From Mesorhabditis belari (lineage: Eukaryota > Nematoda > Chromadorea > Rhabditida > Rhabditidae), in contig CAUEEP010000731.1 of assembly GCA_958450365.1 (NCBI GenBank), forward strand, positions 3,100,501-3,164,500: a DNA stretch of 64,000 bases. Direction: 5' to 3'. The position numbers and the translations under genes were made by a program. Positions 10,630 through 20,470 of the stretch are shown here, piece after piece; within the stretch, counting starts at the first letter, position 1, and every line of letters starts with the position of its first letter. The notes beneath the pieces were generated by a model. That model had not been told where the DNA came from and ran no database searches. It saw only the letters and a list, made by a program, of their open reading frames with translations.

Positions 10630-12724
10630 ATGGGAGAAGTGGTGAGTTTTTTTAAAAAGCTCTTTTGTAAAGATACTTTTTTGAGTCATGTTTTTGAGTT
10701 TTTAATTTAGATTTTAACTTTTCAACTTATATTTAAACTTATATTTAAACTTATATTTAAAATTGGCTTTTAACTTAGCTTTTAACTAGAGTGTGTTCCT
10801 TGTGAGTAAGTAATTGCTCGAGTAATTTACTCGAGTAATTTTTACTCGATTAATCGACGCTTTTTTCGTCGACTAACTTAATTTGACGACTTAATTTTCT
10901 TTTGAAATGGGGGATTTCCCAGCAAATCATTTAAACGGCTGAGTATAATAATACTTTATTCAAACGATAAAGTGAAAGAAATGATAGAGAAATGCACAGT
11001 GATACTTAATCATACAATACATACTGAAATCAATAAGCCAATATCTTTAAAAAGTTTCGTATATAAGGTGACGCTCGTCATTTTTTCCGTCATTTTTCTG
11101 CAATAATTTTTCCTAAAAGTACGATAAATTTTTTCGAAGTTTGCTTTTTAAAAAAAACGTATTACTTGCGAGGAAAACATTCTAATGTTAACTGTTAAGG
11201 AATCTCGGAAATCGGTTGAATAAGCATTAGTCCAAGTAAAGTATCTTTAAGTTCTCTCTTTTTTCAGACAAAAGAAGAAATCGAATCGGAAATCGAGTTG
11301 AAATTCTGGCTGGTTTTCATTGGATACATCGTTTGTTCGATGGCTTGGATTGCATATTGTTTCATTTCACATCGAAGGTTCGCTTTGAAGGAAAACTCTC
11401 ATTTGTTTTCTTTGTAATCATTTGAGAATAGAGTTATTTCCTTCTTCCTTTCTTTCTTTCTACTTCCCCTTGTCTTTCCTTCTTTCCTTCTTTCTTCCTT
11501 TCTTCCTTTCTTCCTTTCTTCTTTCCCCTTATCTTTCCTTCCTTCTTCCTTTCTTCTTTCCCCTTATCTTTCCTTCCTTCTTCCTTTCTTCTTCCCCCTT
11601 GTCTTTCCTTCCTTCTTCCTTTCTTCTTTCCCCTTATCTTTCCTTCCTTCTTCCTTTCTTCTCCCCCCGTGTCTTTCCTTCTTTCTTCCTTTCTTCTTCC
11701 CCCTTGTCTTTCCTTCTTTCTCTTGGCAATTTACCGAATAGCTCAATGGTTAAAGCAATAGCAAAAGTTCAGAAGTTCAATCCCTTCTTCCTTCTACTTT
11801 TGCCAATTCCTTCAATCTTTTATTATTTTTTATAGTTCGTAGACTTAAAATTTGTAGATTAGAGATGATTGGGTATTTCTATCTAAAACTTATTCTTAAG
11901 CTTGAATGTAACTAATGTAAATCTTAGTTCCAAATTCTGTTTCCTCTCTTCTTTCCTCAAAGCGTGTCTCTTTCTATCGTGATCTTGTCCTATTTCTATG
12001 AAATCTATCGACATTTTCTCTCTCGATCCCTTTACAAACTCTGATAAAAGATTTAGGAAACGAATTAGAAAGCAGAGTTAAAAATGGAGTTAAAAATGGA
12101 GTTGAAAATGGAGTTAAAAAATCATTTTAGAGACGTTGAATCTCTGAAACAAATGGAAGAATATTGGGTGAATCGACAAGTCGAACAAGAGTAAAAAAAA
12201 TCATAGAAATTTAAAATTAATTCAAAAAAATGCTTCAGACGTTTATTGCAAAAATACGACAGTGTTCAAGTGGACGCGGCGATTAGGAGAAGTTTATTGG
12301 TGGTGAGTTGAATGAACGGATGGGAAATCAACAACTAAAGCCTAATTTATACTTTCCTTTAACTTCTACTTGTTAAGAGATTCGGCAAAGAAATTGCCAA
12401 AGTTTGTGAGAATTGTTATCAAAATGAAAGCCTAAAACGTGTCCCCTTTTCTCTGATTCTTTCGAGGATTACCAATTTAAGAACATTATTTGTGGTGAGT
12501 TGAATGAACGGATGGGAAATCAAGAACGAAAGCCTACTTTATACCTTCCTTTAACTTCTACTTGTTAAGAGGCTCAGCAAAGAAATTGCCTGTCTGAATT
12601 GGGAATGGTAAACTGTAGACAAAATCGATTATCGAATGTAAATGAAGCCGTTTTTAGGAGACAAATGAAATCGCTTGAATCGATCATTTTTTCTCTTTCT
12701 CATGCTCACATAAATAAAAGGTGA
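10630..12724 (+). CDS. Small putative single-pass membrane protein, seven exons
   Basis: I do not recognise this protein. The model is 10630-10641, 11268-11377, 12131-12190, 12239-12302, 12378-12494, 12570-12607 and 12658-12724, giving 155 residues with all phases matching. Exon 2 opens after TTTTTTCAG, is acidic (KEEIESEIEL) and then holds a strong membrane segment around LVFIGYIVCSMAWIAYCF. Exons 3-4 are charged and probably helical (ESLKQMEEYW). Exons 5 and 6 both contain KEIA and each is preceded by an almost identical intron, the mark of a tandem exon duplication. The four-residue first exon (MGEV, donor GTGAGT) is the weakest part. The stop falls at AGG TGA, where GTGAGT could instead be a donor. 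Intron 1 holds a LINE 3' end and intron 2 a pyrimidine minisatellite. Confidence 0.5.
10935..11042 (-). mobile_element. LINE family 1, 3'-end fragment
   Basis: The sequence ATAATAATACTTTATTCAAA through CATACTGAAATCAATAAGCC is nearly identical to the 3' end of the LINE at 21061-21595. Only about 105 bp remain, a severely 5'-truncated insertion in an intron. Confidence 0.8.
11440..11722. repeat. Pyrimidine minisatellite (CCTTCTTCCTTTCTTC)
   Basis: A roughly 30-bp pyrimidine unit, TTTCCTTCCTTCTTCC plus TTTCTTC and a CCCTTATC or CCCTTGTC linker, occurs about eight times. ORFs on both strands are by-products. Confidence 0.9.
11723..11802 (+). repeat. tRNA-like repeat, family 2, copy 1
   Basis: Just after the pyrimidine tract, TTGGCAA begins a unit containing GAATAGCTCAATGGTTAAAG (A-box-like) and GTTCAATCCC (B-box-like), closed by TTGCCAA. 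The outer heptamers pair like an acceptor stem. A related unit with the same TTGGCA/TGCCAA frame, also behind a pyrimidine tract, lies at 54480-54625. Confidence 0.5.
12303..12592. repeat. Tandem intron-exon duplication, ~192-bp spacing
   Basis: GTGAGTTGAATGAACGGATG starts both 12303 and 12495, and about 95 bp stay nearly identical through TTCTACTTGTTAAGAG into the exon start. A third piece at 12886-12985 copies the later part of exon 5 (GTGAGAATTGTTATCAAAAT). Confidence 0.85.
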
Positions 12725-12971
12725 GTCGTTTTTTTAAAGCAATAAGAACAAATTTTATGTCGATTTCCAAATCGTGTGCTTTGAGCTTAAGAAAGCTTTA
12801 TATTACTATTTAAAAAAAGCTAAAAAAAGTACTATTAGATTGGAAAGGAAAGTTCTCAAGAAAAGGTTTGATTAGAATTTCTTGAAAATGCTAGTTTGTG
12901 AGAATTGTTATCAAAATGAAAGCCTAAAACGTGTTCCCTTTTCTCTGATTCTTTCGAGGATTACCAATTCA

Positions 12972-13114
12972 AAGAACATTCAAGAACAAGAACAAGAACC
13001 AGAACCAGAACAAGAACCAGAACCAGAACAAAAACAAGAACAAGAACAAGAACTAGAACAAGAACAAGAACAAGAACAAGAACAAGAACAAGAACAAGAA
13101 CAAGAACAAGAACA
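12972..13114. repeat. Hexamer repeat CAAGAA
   Basis: About 24 copies of CAAGAA (Gln-Glu in one frame), with CAGAA variants at the left. It follows directly on the third copy of the exon-5 sequence and forms a chimeric ORF of about 83 codons that I do not regard as a gene. A short AAGCAAAG repeat follows to 13195. Confidence 0.9.
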
Positions 13115-13195
13115 ACGATTTCTTATGAGGTAAAGCAAAGCTAAGCAAAGCAAAGATGAAAGCAAAGCAAAGATAAGCAAAGATAAGCTAAGCAA

Positions 13196-13660
13196 TACTT
13201 GATTTTAGGTTTTAAATGGCTTAGTTTTTGAAAGGTCATCGTGCAAACGTTTTTCCAGAGGACTTTCTTTTTTCAACCAAATATTTCTTGTAAACTTCGC
13301 TAGATAAATGTCTTGAGTCTATTAATGTAATTAGCTTACACTTTATAGCACTTTTAAACATCAATAGGCTCAAACATCTTTAAACAAATCCCTTCTAGTG
13401 CACTTCACTAACTCACGATAAAAAGCAGTTGCTGTAAGAAAAATTGAGAAATTTAAGTGCAATAGGAAAGATTTCTTTGTCAGAGAGCATAAAGTACAGC
13501 ACGGAGAAGAGTACATCTGAATTTTCGTCGTTTTATTTTACCCATTTTTTCGTTAAGAATTAAGTCGCAACCTTTTCGAATCCAGTCTTTTTTCTTCTTT
13601 TTGTCACATCTCAAAGATTTCCCCTTCCACAATTGTTCCACTGACCTCTTTTCCGTTTTC
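13196..13660. other. Gene-free stretch
   Basis: No exon is seen. Near 13398 the sequence CTTCTAGTGCACTTCA resembles one end of the small GTGCACTGAATTC-type repeat seen also at 15133-15217, about 24980-25080, 44840-44940 and about 57180. Confidence 0.5.
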
Positions 13661-13662
13661 CG

Positions 13663-13772
13663 TTTTTCTTTTCCTTTCCTTTCCTTTCCTTTCCTTTCCT
13701 TTCCTTTCCTTTCCTCTTCCTTTCTTTCCTTTCCTTTCCTCTTCCTTTCCTCTTCCTTTCCTTTCCTTTTCC
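13663..13772. repeat. TTCCT pentamer tract
   Basis: About 20 copies of TTTCC, with three CTCTTCC interruptions. The Lys/Arg/Glu-rich minus ORFs are shadows. Confidence 0.9.
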
Positions 13773-13965
13773 ATCGAACAAACTCTTCTTCTGCACTTCT
13801 TTTCATTGTTGATATGAAACAAATTCACTTTTTCCCTTAAATTTTAATTCCTTTCAAAAAAGGTTTTATAAATCGAAAAACGAAACCTATAATCGTTTTA
13901 AAAGTGCGTTAAAACATTCAAAATCTATTTTCCATGATGTACTTTCTTTTCAAAGATCAAAGATG

Positions 13966-14592
13966 GGAGTGGGACAAATGCGACTTTTTTTTTGCGCACC
14001 CGGACATTTGCGCACCTTTTTTCCCGCACCTTGCCCATTAGCGCAGCTTAGCGTTTTAAAAAAGCTCTAAAAAGCTAATATTAACCAATTTCTATTCCAA
14101 ATATTGTTTTTCTATTTTTCTAGGTAATTTTAGGGCGTAGAATCGAAATTTTGATATATCAGAGCTTGTGAAACCAATTTGAAAATTTGTAAAATTCAAA
14201 AAGATATTCAGCTTAGGTAGACTCGGATAAACATATCCAGCTAAATAACTATCGATAGCTTTTCTACAGTACACCACTTACACATATATCAAAGCCTGTG
14301 GAAGCAAACGGACGGAGTTATACAAAGAGAAAGATCGACAATTTTCTGTAATTTCATCTAGCCGTTTTGTCTTTCTGTCAAAGCCATCAAATTGGTTCCA
14401 CAAGCTCTGATATGTCAAAATTTGAATTCTACGCCCTCAAATTACCTAGAAAAGCAACTTTTGGAATAGAAATTGGTTAATATTAGCTTTTTAGAGCTTT
14501 TTAGAGCAAAACGCGAAAAAGGATGCCCTAATGGGCAAGGTGCGCAAATGTCCGGGTGCGCAAAAAAAAGGTCGCATTTGTCCCATTCCCTC
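13966..14592. mobile_element. Foldback element 1 (full-length palindrome, ~620 bp)
   Basis: It begins GGGACAAATGCGAC, T-run, GCGCACCCGGACATTTGCGC and ends with the reverse complement. The interior also folds: CTCTAAAAAGCTAATATTAA near 14065 pairs with TTAATATTAGCTTTTTAGAG near 14478, and the GGGCGTAGAATC and GAGCTTGTG words match their complements. TCAAAGATCAAA flanks both sides, a candidate target duplication. Parts of the arms recur at 17440-17775, and the terminal 50 bp recur at 18598-19037. Confidence 0.85.
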
Positions 14593-14711
14593 AAAGATCA
14601 AATACGGTTTGTTTTTTGATCTAATACGGTTCCAATACGGTTCCAATACGGTTCTTTTTTTGATCTCCCTCAAAGATCAAAGATACAAGCATTTTTCTGT
14701 TCAAAGATATC

Positions 14712-14955
14712 TTGTACTCTCATTTTACTCTTTACTTTACTCTCTTTTTACTCTTTACTTTACTCTCTTTTTACTCTTTACTTTACTCTCTTTTTACTCT
14801 TTACTTTACTCTCTTTTTACTCTTTACTTTACTCTCTTTTTACTCTTTACTTTACTCTCTTTTTACTCTTTACTTTACTCTCTTTTTACTCTTTACTTTA
14901 CTCTCTTTTTACTCTTTACTTTACTCTCTTTTTACTCTTTACTTTACTCTCTTTC
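14712..14955. repeat. 22-bp pyrimidine minisatellite (TTTACTCTTTACTTTACTCT)
   Basis: About eleven copies of a 22-bp unit, TTTACTCTTTACTTTACTCT plus CT, are nearly perfect. Confidence 0.95.
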
Positions 14956-15200
14956 TCGATCACTCTTTCTCCTAGACGAACAAATTTCTTTACAAATTCG
15001 AAATAGTCATTTGAGAAAAAAAGCTTTTACTATTCTTAAATAGTCATTTCAATCACTGTACCCGGATCTGATTGCTGTCTTTTTTGGGCTCTTTGTTGAG
15101 CTCTTTGCTCTTTATGCTCAAATCTAGACTCACTAGAAAGTGCACTGAAATCTTCACTTTTCATTGCAGCAATAAGGGGAAAAAGAAAAGAGGAATTCAG

Positions 15201-16143
15201 TGCACCAGAAAGTCGCGTTTCTGTTCAAAGAATGCTTAAAAGAACGCCCAACGAAACCCCAAAGAATTGAGTGTTACGAAATCGCAAAAACACTCAACAT
15301 TTCGTCACATGTAAGCACTTCTTTTTGATGTTTAACTCCTCTCAAACATTTTGTATAAATAACTTTCTCTCATTTTAATGGAAAAATTTTCTTTTCTTTT
15401 CTTTTTTCAAATCTTTAAGTTGTTTACTTCTTTTATAATTGGTAACACTTTTTCAATGTTTTGTTTTCAAAATTGAATCAAATCTCTCAAGCTAACCGAT
15501 CCTCGATAGGTTCAAAATTCCTTCAAATCTCTCAGGCTAACGGATCCTCAATAGCTTTAAAGTTTAATCAAATTTCTCAAGCCAACCCATCCTCAATAGC
15601 TTCAAAATTCCTTCAAATCTCTCAGACTAACGGATCCAATGGCTTCAAAATTCCTTCAAATTCCTCAAGCCAACCCATCCTCAATAGCTTTAAAGTTTAA
15701 TCAAATTTCTCAAGCTAACCGATCCTCAATAGGTTCAAAATTCCTTCAAATCTCTCAGGCTAACAGATCCAATGGCTTCAAAATTCCTTCGAACTCCTCA
15801 AGCCAACCCATCCTCAATAGCTTCAAAATTCCTTCAAATCTCTCAAGCCAACCCATCCTCAATAGCTTATCAGCTTCCTGAGCTCTCGTTTATTTCATTA
15901 CGTCTACGCTGTGCGTTCGCACAGGGAAATTCTTTTATCCAACAAACTAGTCCATATCGAAATCGGTCAACTGGGGGTTCAAACCTATTCGGCATCAGCG
16001 TAGTCGAAAACCTTCGGATATCAATTCCCAGCAAAGATCAAATCCGTGATTTTTTTTTGACAGAGCAACATCTTTCTCTTGCTTCATTTCAATCTCTTCC
16101 AGAAAATCTCCTCAATGTTTCGCATGAAAGTTCTAGAGAATGA
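15201..16143 (+). CDS. Unidentified gene, two candidate 3' exons
   Basis: Candidate exon 15201-15310 follows GAATTCAG and ends at GTAAGC. It encodes 36 residues containing FLFKECLKERPTK and then ECYEIAKTLNISSH. Leu/Ile-Ala spacing and the intron position loosely resemble helix 2 of a homeodomain, but no WF.N recognition helix was found downstream. Candidate last exon 15925-16143 follows TTCGCACAG in the same phase and encodes 72 residues ending HESSRE-stop, mixed and non-repetitive. A 45-bp minisatellite occupies the intron and is open in frame in places. The upstream exons are unknown. The two exons may not belong together. Confidence 0.35.
15470..15872. repeat. 45-bp minisatellite, 15-residue period
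   Basis: About nine copies of a 45-bp unit (CAAATCTCTCAAGC, AACCCATCCTCAATAGC, TTCAAAATTCCTT). As the period is 15 codons, two plus frames read degenerate FLQISQANPSSIA repeats. Units are 80-95% alike, with 12-bp losses in three of them. Confidence 0.9.
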
Positions 16144-16334
16144 GAACAGGTCTTCCCCCTTTTTTCTCTCTCTCACCATTTTCTTTTCCCAAATCCTTCT
16201 CCAAAAATTCGATTCGATCCAAAAGCTTCGATCCATTTGTGCTCTAAAAACAAATCCTTTCATGACGTGATTCTCGCTTTGTGGTGTACTTTATGCTAGA
16301 TTTTTTGTAACCATTCCCATTCTAGTGTCCACGT

Positions 16335-16340
16335 TTTCAG
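16335..16340 (+). promoter_or_regulatory. Candidate trans-splice acceptor
   Basis: TTTTCAG lies 60 bases upstream of the ATG at 16400 with no other intron evidence. It fits a spliced-leader acceptor for the following gene. Confidence 0.4.
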
Positions 16341-16399
16341 CGTACTCCACTCGAGCACACAAACTGCAAGTCGATTCTCCTCAAATCTCCTCGAAAATC

Positions 16400-19300
16400 A
16401 TGCTCAAAATCCTCCTCTTCGTCACCCTGATCTCATTCGTTTATTCATTCGATAAACGGCAATTGTTGAAAGGGAAATATACAGTAGATAAGCATCCCGG
16501 TCAACTCATCGCATCACCGCCCGAAAATGATGCCTCATTGGGGAATGAGAAAAGCAAGGTGCGTTGAAAATTTACCCGATTTTTAAACTCCGTTTTCTAA
16601 ATCATACTCTTTCCCTTTTTCTATCGTAATCTTGTCTCTACCGTAATCTCTACCGTAATCTTGTCTCTACTCATTTTATTTTTGTTCAATTCTCTAAGGT
16701 TCACGAAAAATATCGAAAAATCAAAAAAAAAGTGAATTGGATTGAATTGGATTGAATTGTATAAAAATAGAGACAAGATTACGGTAGAAAGAGGGGAAAG
16801 GAGACGTTTTAGAAAAGAAGATCTTCGTTTTTAAAGGATATATCGTTTAGTCGTTTAGCTAGTTTTCTAATATCATTTACTTTTCAGCACCCGATCTCTC
16901 GCCGCGTTCTCCGCTGGGAGCGATCGGCTGAGCCGCTCTTTGAGGTTCGTTTTAGGCTTTTTTTAAGAGATACAGTCGATCGAATTGAATAGACAATTGG
17001 TTTAAAAAAAAGTGTTTTAAAGAAACAATTGGTTTAAAGAAACAATTGGTTTAAATAAACAATTGCTTTAAAGGAACAAGTGCTTTAAAGAAACAATTGG
17101 TTTAAAGAGACAATTGCTTTAAAGAAACAATTGGTTTAAAGAAACAATTGGTTTAAAAGAAACAATTGGTTTAAAGAAACAATAAACAATTGCTTTAAAG
17201 AAGCGATTGCTTTAAATAAACAATTGCTTTAAATAAACAATTGCTTTAAATAAACAATTGCTTTAAAGTAACAATTGGTTTAAAGAAGCGATTCCTTTAA
17301 AGAAACAATTGCTTTAAAGAAACAATTGCTTTAAAAAAAACCAATTACAGCCCGAGTCCGATTTCCCGATGCCTGAGGAGCTTCAGGTGTTGCCCGGGGA
17401 TCTCGATTTCGTCAAAGTGAGACCGTGAGTTTTTTTTTTTGTAAAATTCAAAAAGATCTTCAGCTCAGGTAGACTCGGATAAACATATCCAGCTAAATAA
17501 CTGTCGATAGCTCTTCTACAGTACACCACTTAAACACATATCAAAGCCTGTGGAAGCAAACAGATGGAGTTATACATTGAGGGAAAAATTGAGAATTCTC
17601 TTCAGTTTAGGCCTACCCGTACAATTTTCTGGAATTTGACCTATCCGTTTTCTCTTTCAAATTGGTTCCACAGGCTCTGATATGTGAAAATTTGGATTCT
17701 ACGCCCTAAAATTACCTAGAAAAACAACTTTTGGAATGGAAAATAGTGAATATTCGCTTTTTAGAGCTTTTTTTAAAAAGTGAAAAAACGTGGATACTAA
17801 GACAGTTGGCGGGCGGGGTAGGCCCACTTTTTTTCTCTTCAAAGCCACTTTTTCTAGGGTAGTTTTATGCGTAGATTCCGAAAAACACAACGAGCGCTTA
17901 GGAAAAGGCGTTTTAAGCCGAGTTTCGGCGCTTCAAAGTGCACGCTCATCCAGTGTGATAGCAGAGGGATACACATACGGAAGAGGTCTAAAAAAAATCG
18001 TCTCTTAAAACATTCTTTGAAGCCAAAAACACTTCTTCTGGCATAATTTAACCTACTGATTATGTTTCTGATCAAATTGGAGTAAAATAAAAGAAATATT
18101 TTGATTTCCAAAGTCAAAATCGAGCAAAATCTCAAAAAAAAAATGTTTTTTCGATTTGTTTTGTTTCTACCAGTGAATTTAAGTTAGAAAATGATTGTTT
18201 AGTGATTAGAAATGGTTTTGGCTCTAGTTTTGACCTTGAAAAGTGGCCTAATAGTCGATAGCTTGAGCTCTTGAAGTACACCATAGAAGTGCGTACTTTG
18301 AAGCCCTGAAACCCGGCTTAAAACGCCTTTTCTTGAGCTCTCGTTGTCTTTGTCATAATCTACGCATAAAACTACCCGAGAAAAAGTGCCCCCCCCAACT
18401 GCCTTAGTACCAAAAGGTGCGCTAATGATGCGCTAATGATGCGCTAATGGTGCGCAAATGTTTAATGGGCGCAAAAAAAGCTCGTAACACTCCCGAAAAT
18501 GCTATTAAAAGCTTAGCTTAGTTTTATCCTCTTTGTTTCCTGTCAAAAAGAAACTCGAGCACATCAGAAAAATGGAAAAAGAATAAAAAGAATAGGGGGT
18601 GGGACAAATGCGACCTTTTTTTTGCGCACCTTTTTTTTTTGCTGGAAAAGGCCTTACGAAAGGTCGTAGAGCTTCAAAAATATTTCCATATAAGGGAATC
18701 GTATGCGTAGATTCCGAATTTCGACAAATCAGATCGACAAATCAAATCAGATCTACGCATACGATTCCGAATTTCGACAAATCAGACCTCGCTGACACGT
18801 CAAATTTGGGCTAAAAGGCAAAAACTGCGGAAAAGCGTTAAGTTGCGTAGTTTTTGCCTTTTAGCCCAAATTTGACGTGTCAGCGAGGTCTGATTTGTCG
18901 AAATTCGGAATCTACGCATACGATTCCCTTATATGAAAACATTTTTGAAGCTCTACGACCTTTCCTAAGGCCTTTTCCAGCAAAAAAAAAGGTGCGCAAA
19001 TGTCCAGGTGCGCAAAAGGTCGCATTTGTCCCACCCCCAAAGAATAAAAAGAATAAAAAGAATAAAAAAGAATAAAAAAGAATAAAAAGAATAAAAAGAA
19101 TAAAAAGAATAAAAAAGAATAAAAAGAACAAAATGAAATGAAAAAGAATGAAAAGAATGAAATGAAATAAAATTTCACTCAAATTCGATGGGGTACGGTA
19201 GTTTTGACACGCTTTAAAACCTCAAACTCAGAATTTTCTCGAAAAAAGGTCCCAAATCAATGTAATACCGTTTACAGTAAGCTGAGCTTAGCATAGTACT

Positions 19301-19451
19301 TTAGAATATCTTCTTTTTAGAGCTCTTCAATAGCACAGTACCCCTTTAAACTAATTAAAGTAAATATTTCAGTTTCAGACACTTAGCTCCAAAGCGGAAG
19401 CCCTCTCTCATCAACAATGAAGTCGAGTACGATCCGGCGCTTGAATTTTAA
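16400..19451 (+). CDS. Small secreted protein, four exons
   Basis: Exons are 16400-16558, 16888-16944, 17351-17424 and 19379-19451, phases consistent, 120 residues. The N-terminus (MLKILLFVTLISFVYS) is a clear signal peptide with likely cleavage before FDKR. The mature part is hydrophilic and has dibasic sites (DKR, SRR, PKRK), so a processed peptide precursor is possible. I do not recognise a family. The last intron can use either of two acceptors six bases apart (TTTCAGTTTCAG), which would insert Phe-Arg. That intron is about 1.95 kb and consists almost wholly of three foldback elements, while all exons are intact. The start codon is the first ATG after a TTTTCAG. Confidence 0.7.
16590..16818. 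mobile_element. MITE family K, copy 1
   Basis: Left: CGTTTTCTAAATC, then CTATCGTAATCTTGTCTCTA. Right: the complement, TAGAGACAAGATTACGGTAG, then GAGACGTTTTAGAAAAG. It lies in intron 1 of the secreted-protein gene. A second copy is at 55081-55260. Confidence 0.8.
17000..17340. repeat. ~17-bp minisatellite (AAAGAAACAATTGGTTT)
   Basis: About 19 copies with unit AAAGAAACAATTGGTTT or AAAGAAACAATTGCTTT. The core CAATTG is palindromic. It fills most of intron 2 of the secreted-protein gene. Confidence 0.95.
17440..17775. mobile_element. Fragment related to foldback element 1
   Basis: From AAAATTCAAAAAGAT to AGTACACCACTTAAACA it matches 14187-14285, and from CAAATTGGTTCCACA to AATGGAAAATAG it matches 14390-14475 of foldback element 1. 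The terminal GTGGGACAAATG sections are missing. Confidence 0.75.
17790..18415. mobile_element. Foldback element 2 (~620 bp)
   Basis: The left arm, with GATACTAAGACAGTTGG, AGTTTTATGCGTAGATT and AGGCGTTTTAAGCCG, is mirrored at 18290-18412 (CGGCTTAAAACGCCTT, AATCTACGCATAAAACT, CCAACTGCCTTAGTACC). The middle is AT-rich and non-coding. Confidence 0.8.
18598..19037. mobile_element. Foldback element 3, ends shared with element 1
   Basis: It starts GGGTGGGACAAATGCGACC and ends with its complement. The arms continue through GCTGGAAAAGGCCTTACGAA and GGGAATCGTATGCGTAGATT almost to the centre near 18825. It is flanked by AAAGAATAAAAAGAATA on both sides, the right flank being the start of an AAAAAGAAT microsatellite. 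Confidence 0.85.
19037..19166. repeat. AAAAAGAAT microsatellite
   Basis: About a dozen copies of AAAAAGAAT/AAAAGAAT abut the right end of foldback element 3. Two copies also sit at its left edge. Confidence 0.9.
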
Positions 19452-19502
19452 CTAAAACTTTCAATAATTTGATAATATTATAAAATTCAGTACATTTTTA
19501 AT

Positions 19503-19672
19503 ATGTTTTACATGTTGTACATGTTTTATATCTTTTATATTTCTTACATCTTTTACTATTTTACATCTCTTATATCTCTTACATCTTTTACACCTTTTAC
19601 ATCTCTTACATCTCCTACATCTCCTACATCTCTTACACCTCTTACATCTTTTACATCTTTTTACATCTTTCC
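19503..19672. repeat. TACATCTCTTACATCTTT-type repeat
   Basis: Degenerate 9-bp units (CATCTCTTA, CATCTTTTA, CATCTCCTA) lie just 3' of the secreted-protein gene. Confidence 0.9.
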
Positions 19673-19959
19673 TCACTTTCCCCAGTGCTTTTTCTTTCTT
19701 CAATCTCTTTCAGAAATCACAAATTTCGGGTATTACCGGTTAAAACGAAAACAAAATCCCTGCTCTTTCCCCTTGCCAATCTGTGATTTTCTTTCTTGCA
19801 ATAGATCATTCTTTTTTTTTCTAAAAAATGACTGTATAAAGTTAATAATTTTTCAGAAGACAACAAAATAATCAATGAAAACTTTATTTAACTTACCTTC
19901 AATAAACTCTTTTGAGAAGATTTCACTTTATCGATTTGAAACTTGAAGAATCTACAAGT

Positions 19960-20470
19960 TTAAGTTCAAGAACTTCAAGAGCTTCAAGAACTACAAGAGC
20001 TTCAAGTTCAAGAACTCCAAGAACTACAAGAACTATAAGAGCTTCAAGAACTACAAGAACTTCAAGGGCTTCAAGAACTTCAAGAACTTCAAGAGCTTCA
20101 AGAACTACAAGAGCTTCAAGTTCAAGAACTCCAAGAACTACAAGAACTATAAGAGCTTCAAGAACTACAAGAACTTCAAGGGCTTCAAGAACTTCAAGAA
20201 CTTCAAGAGCTTCAAGAACTATAAGAGCTTCAAGAACTACAAGAGCTTCAAGTTCAAGAACTCCAAGAACATCAAGCTCAAGTTCAAGAACTTCAAGAAC
20301 TTCAAGAACTACAAGAGCTTCAAGAACTACAAGCTCAATTTCAAGAACTTCAAGAACTACAAGGACTTCAATTTCAAGACCTTCAAGTTCAAGAAGTCCA
20401 AGTTCAAGTTTAAGTTCAAGATCTTCAAGTTCAAGCACTTCAAGTTCAGGTTCAAGTTCAGGCTTCACTT
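19960..20470. repeat. 9-bp minisatellite (TTCAAGAAC) with a ~120-bp higher-order copy
   Basis: Words TTCAAGAAC, TACAAGAGC and TTCAAGTTC alternate. A ~117-bp block starting near 19983 is repeated from about 20100. Plus reads as Ser-Arg-Thr and minus as Leu-Glu-Val, both open for about 190 codons. Low complexity and absence of splice signals argue against a gene. Confidence 0.9.

Noticed and set aside
12882..13133. Plus ORF of 83 codons ending in Gln-Glu repeats
   Set aside because: It is the third copy of exon-5 sequence fused to a CAAGAA microsatellite; the phase does not connect to the gene model.
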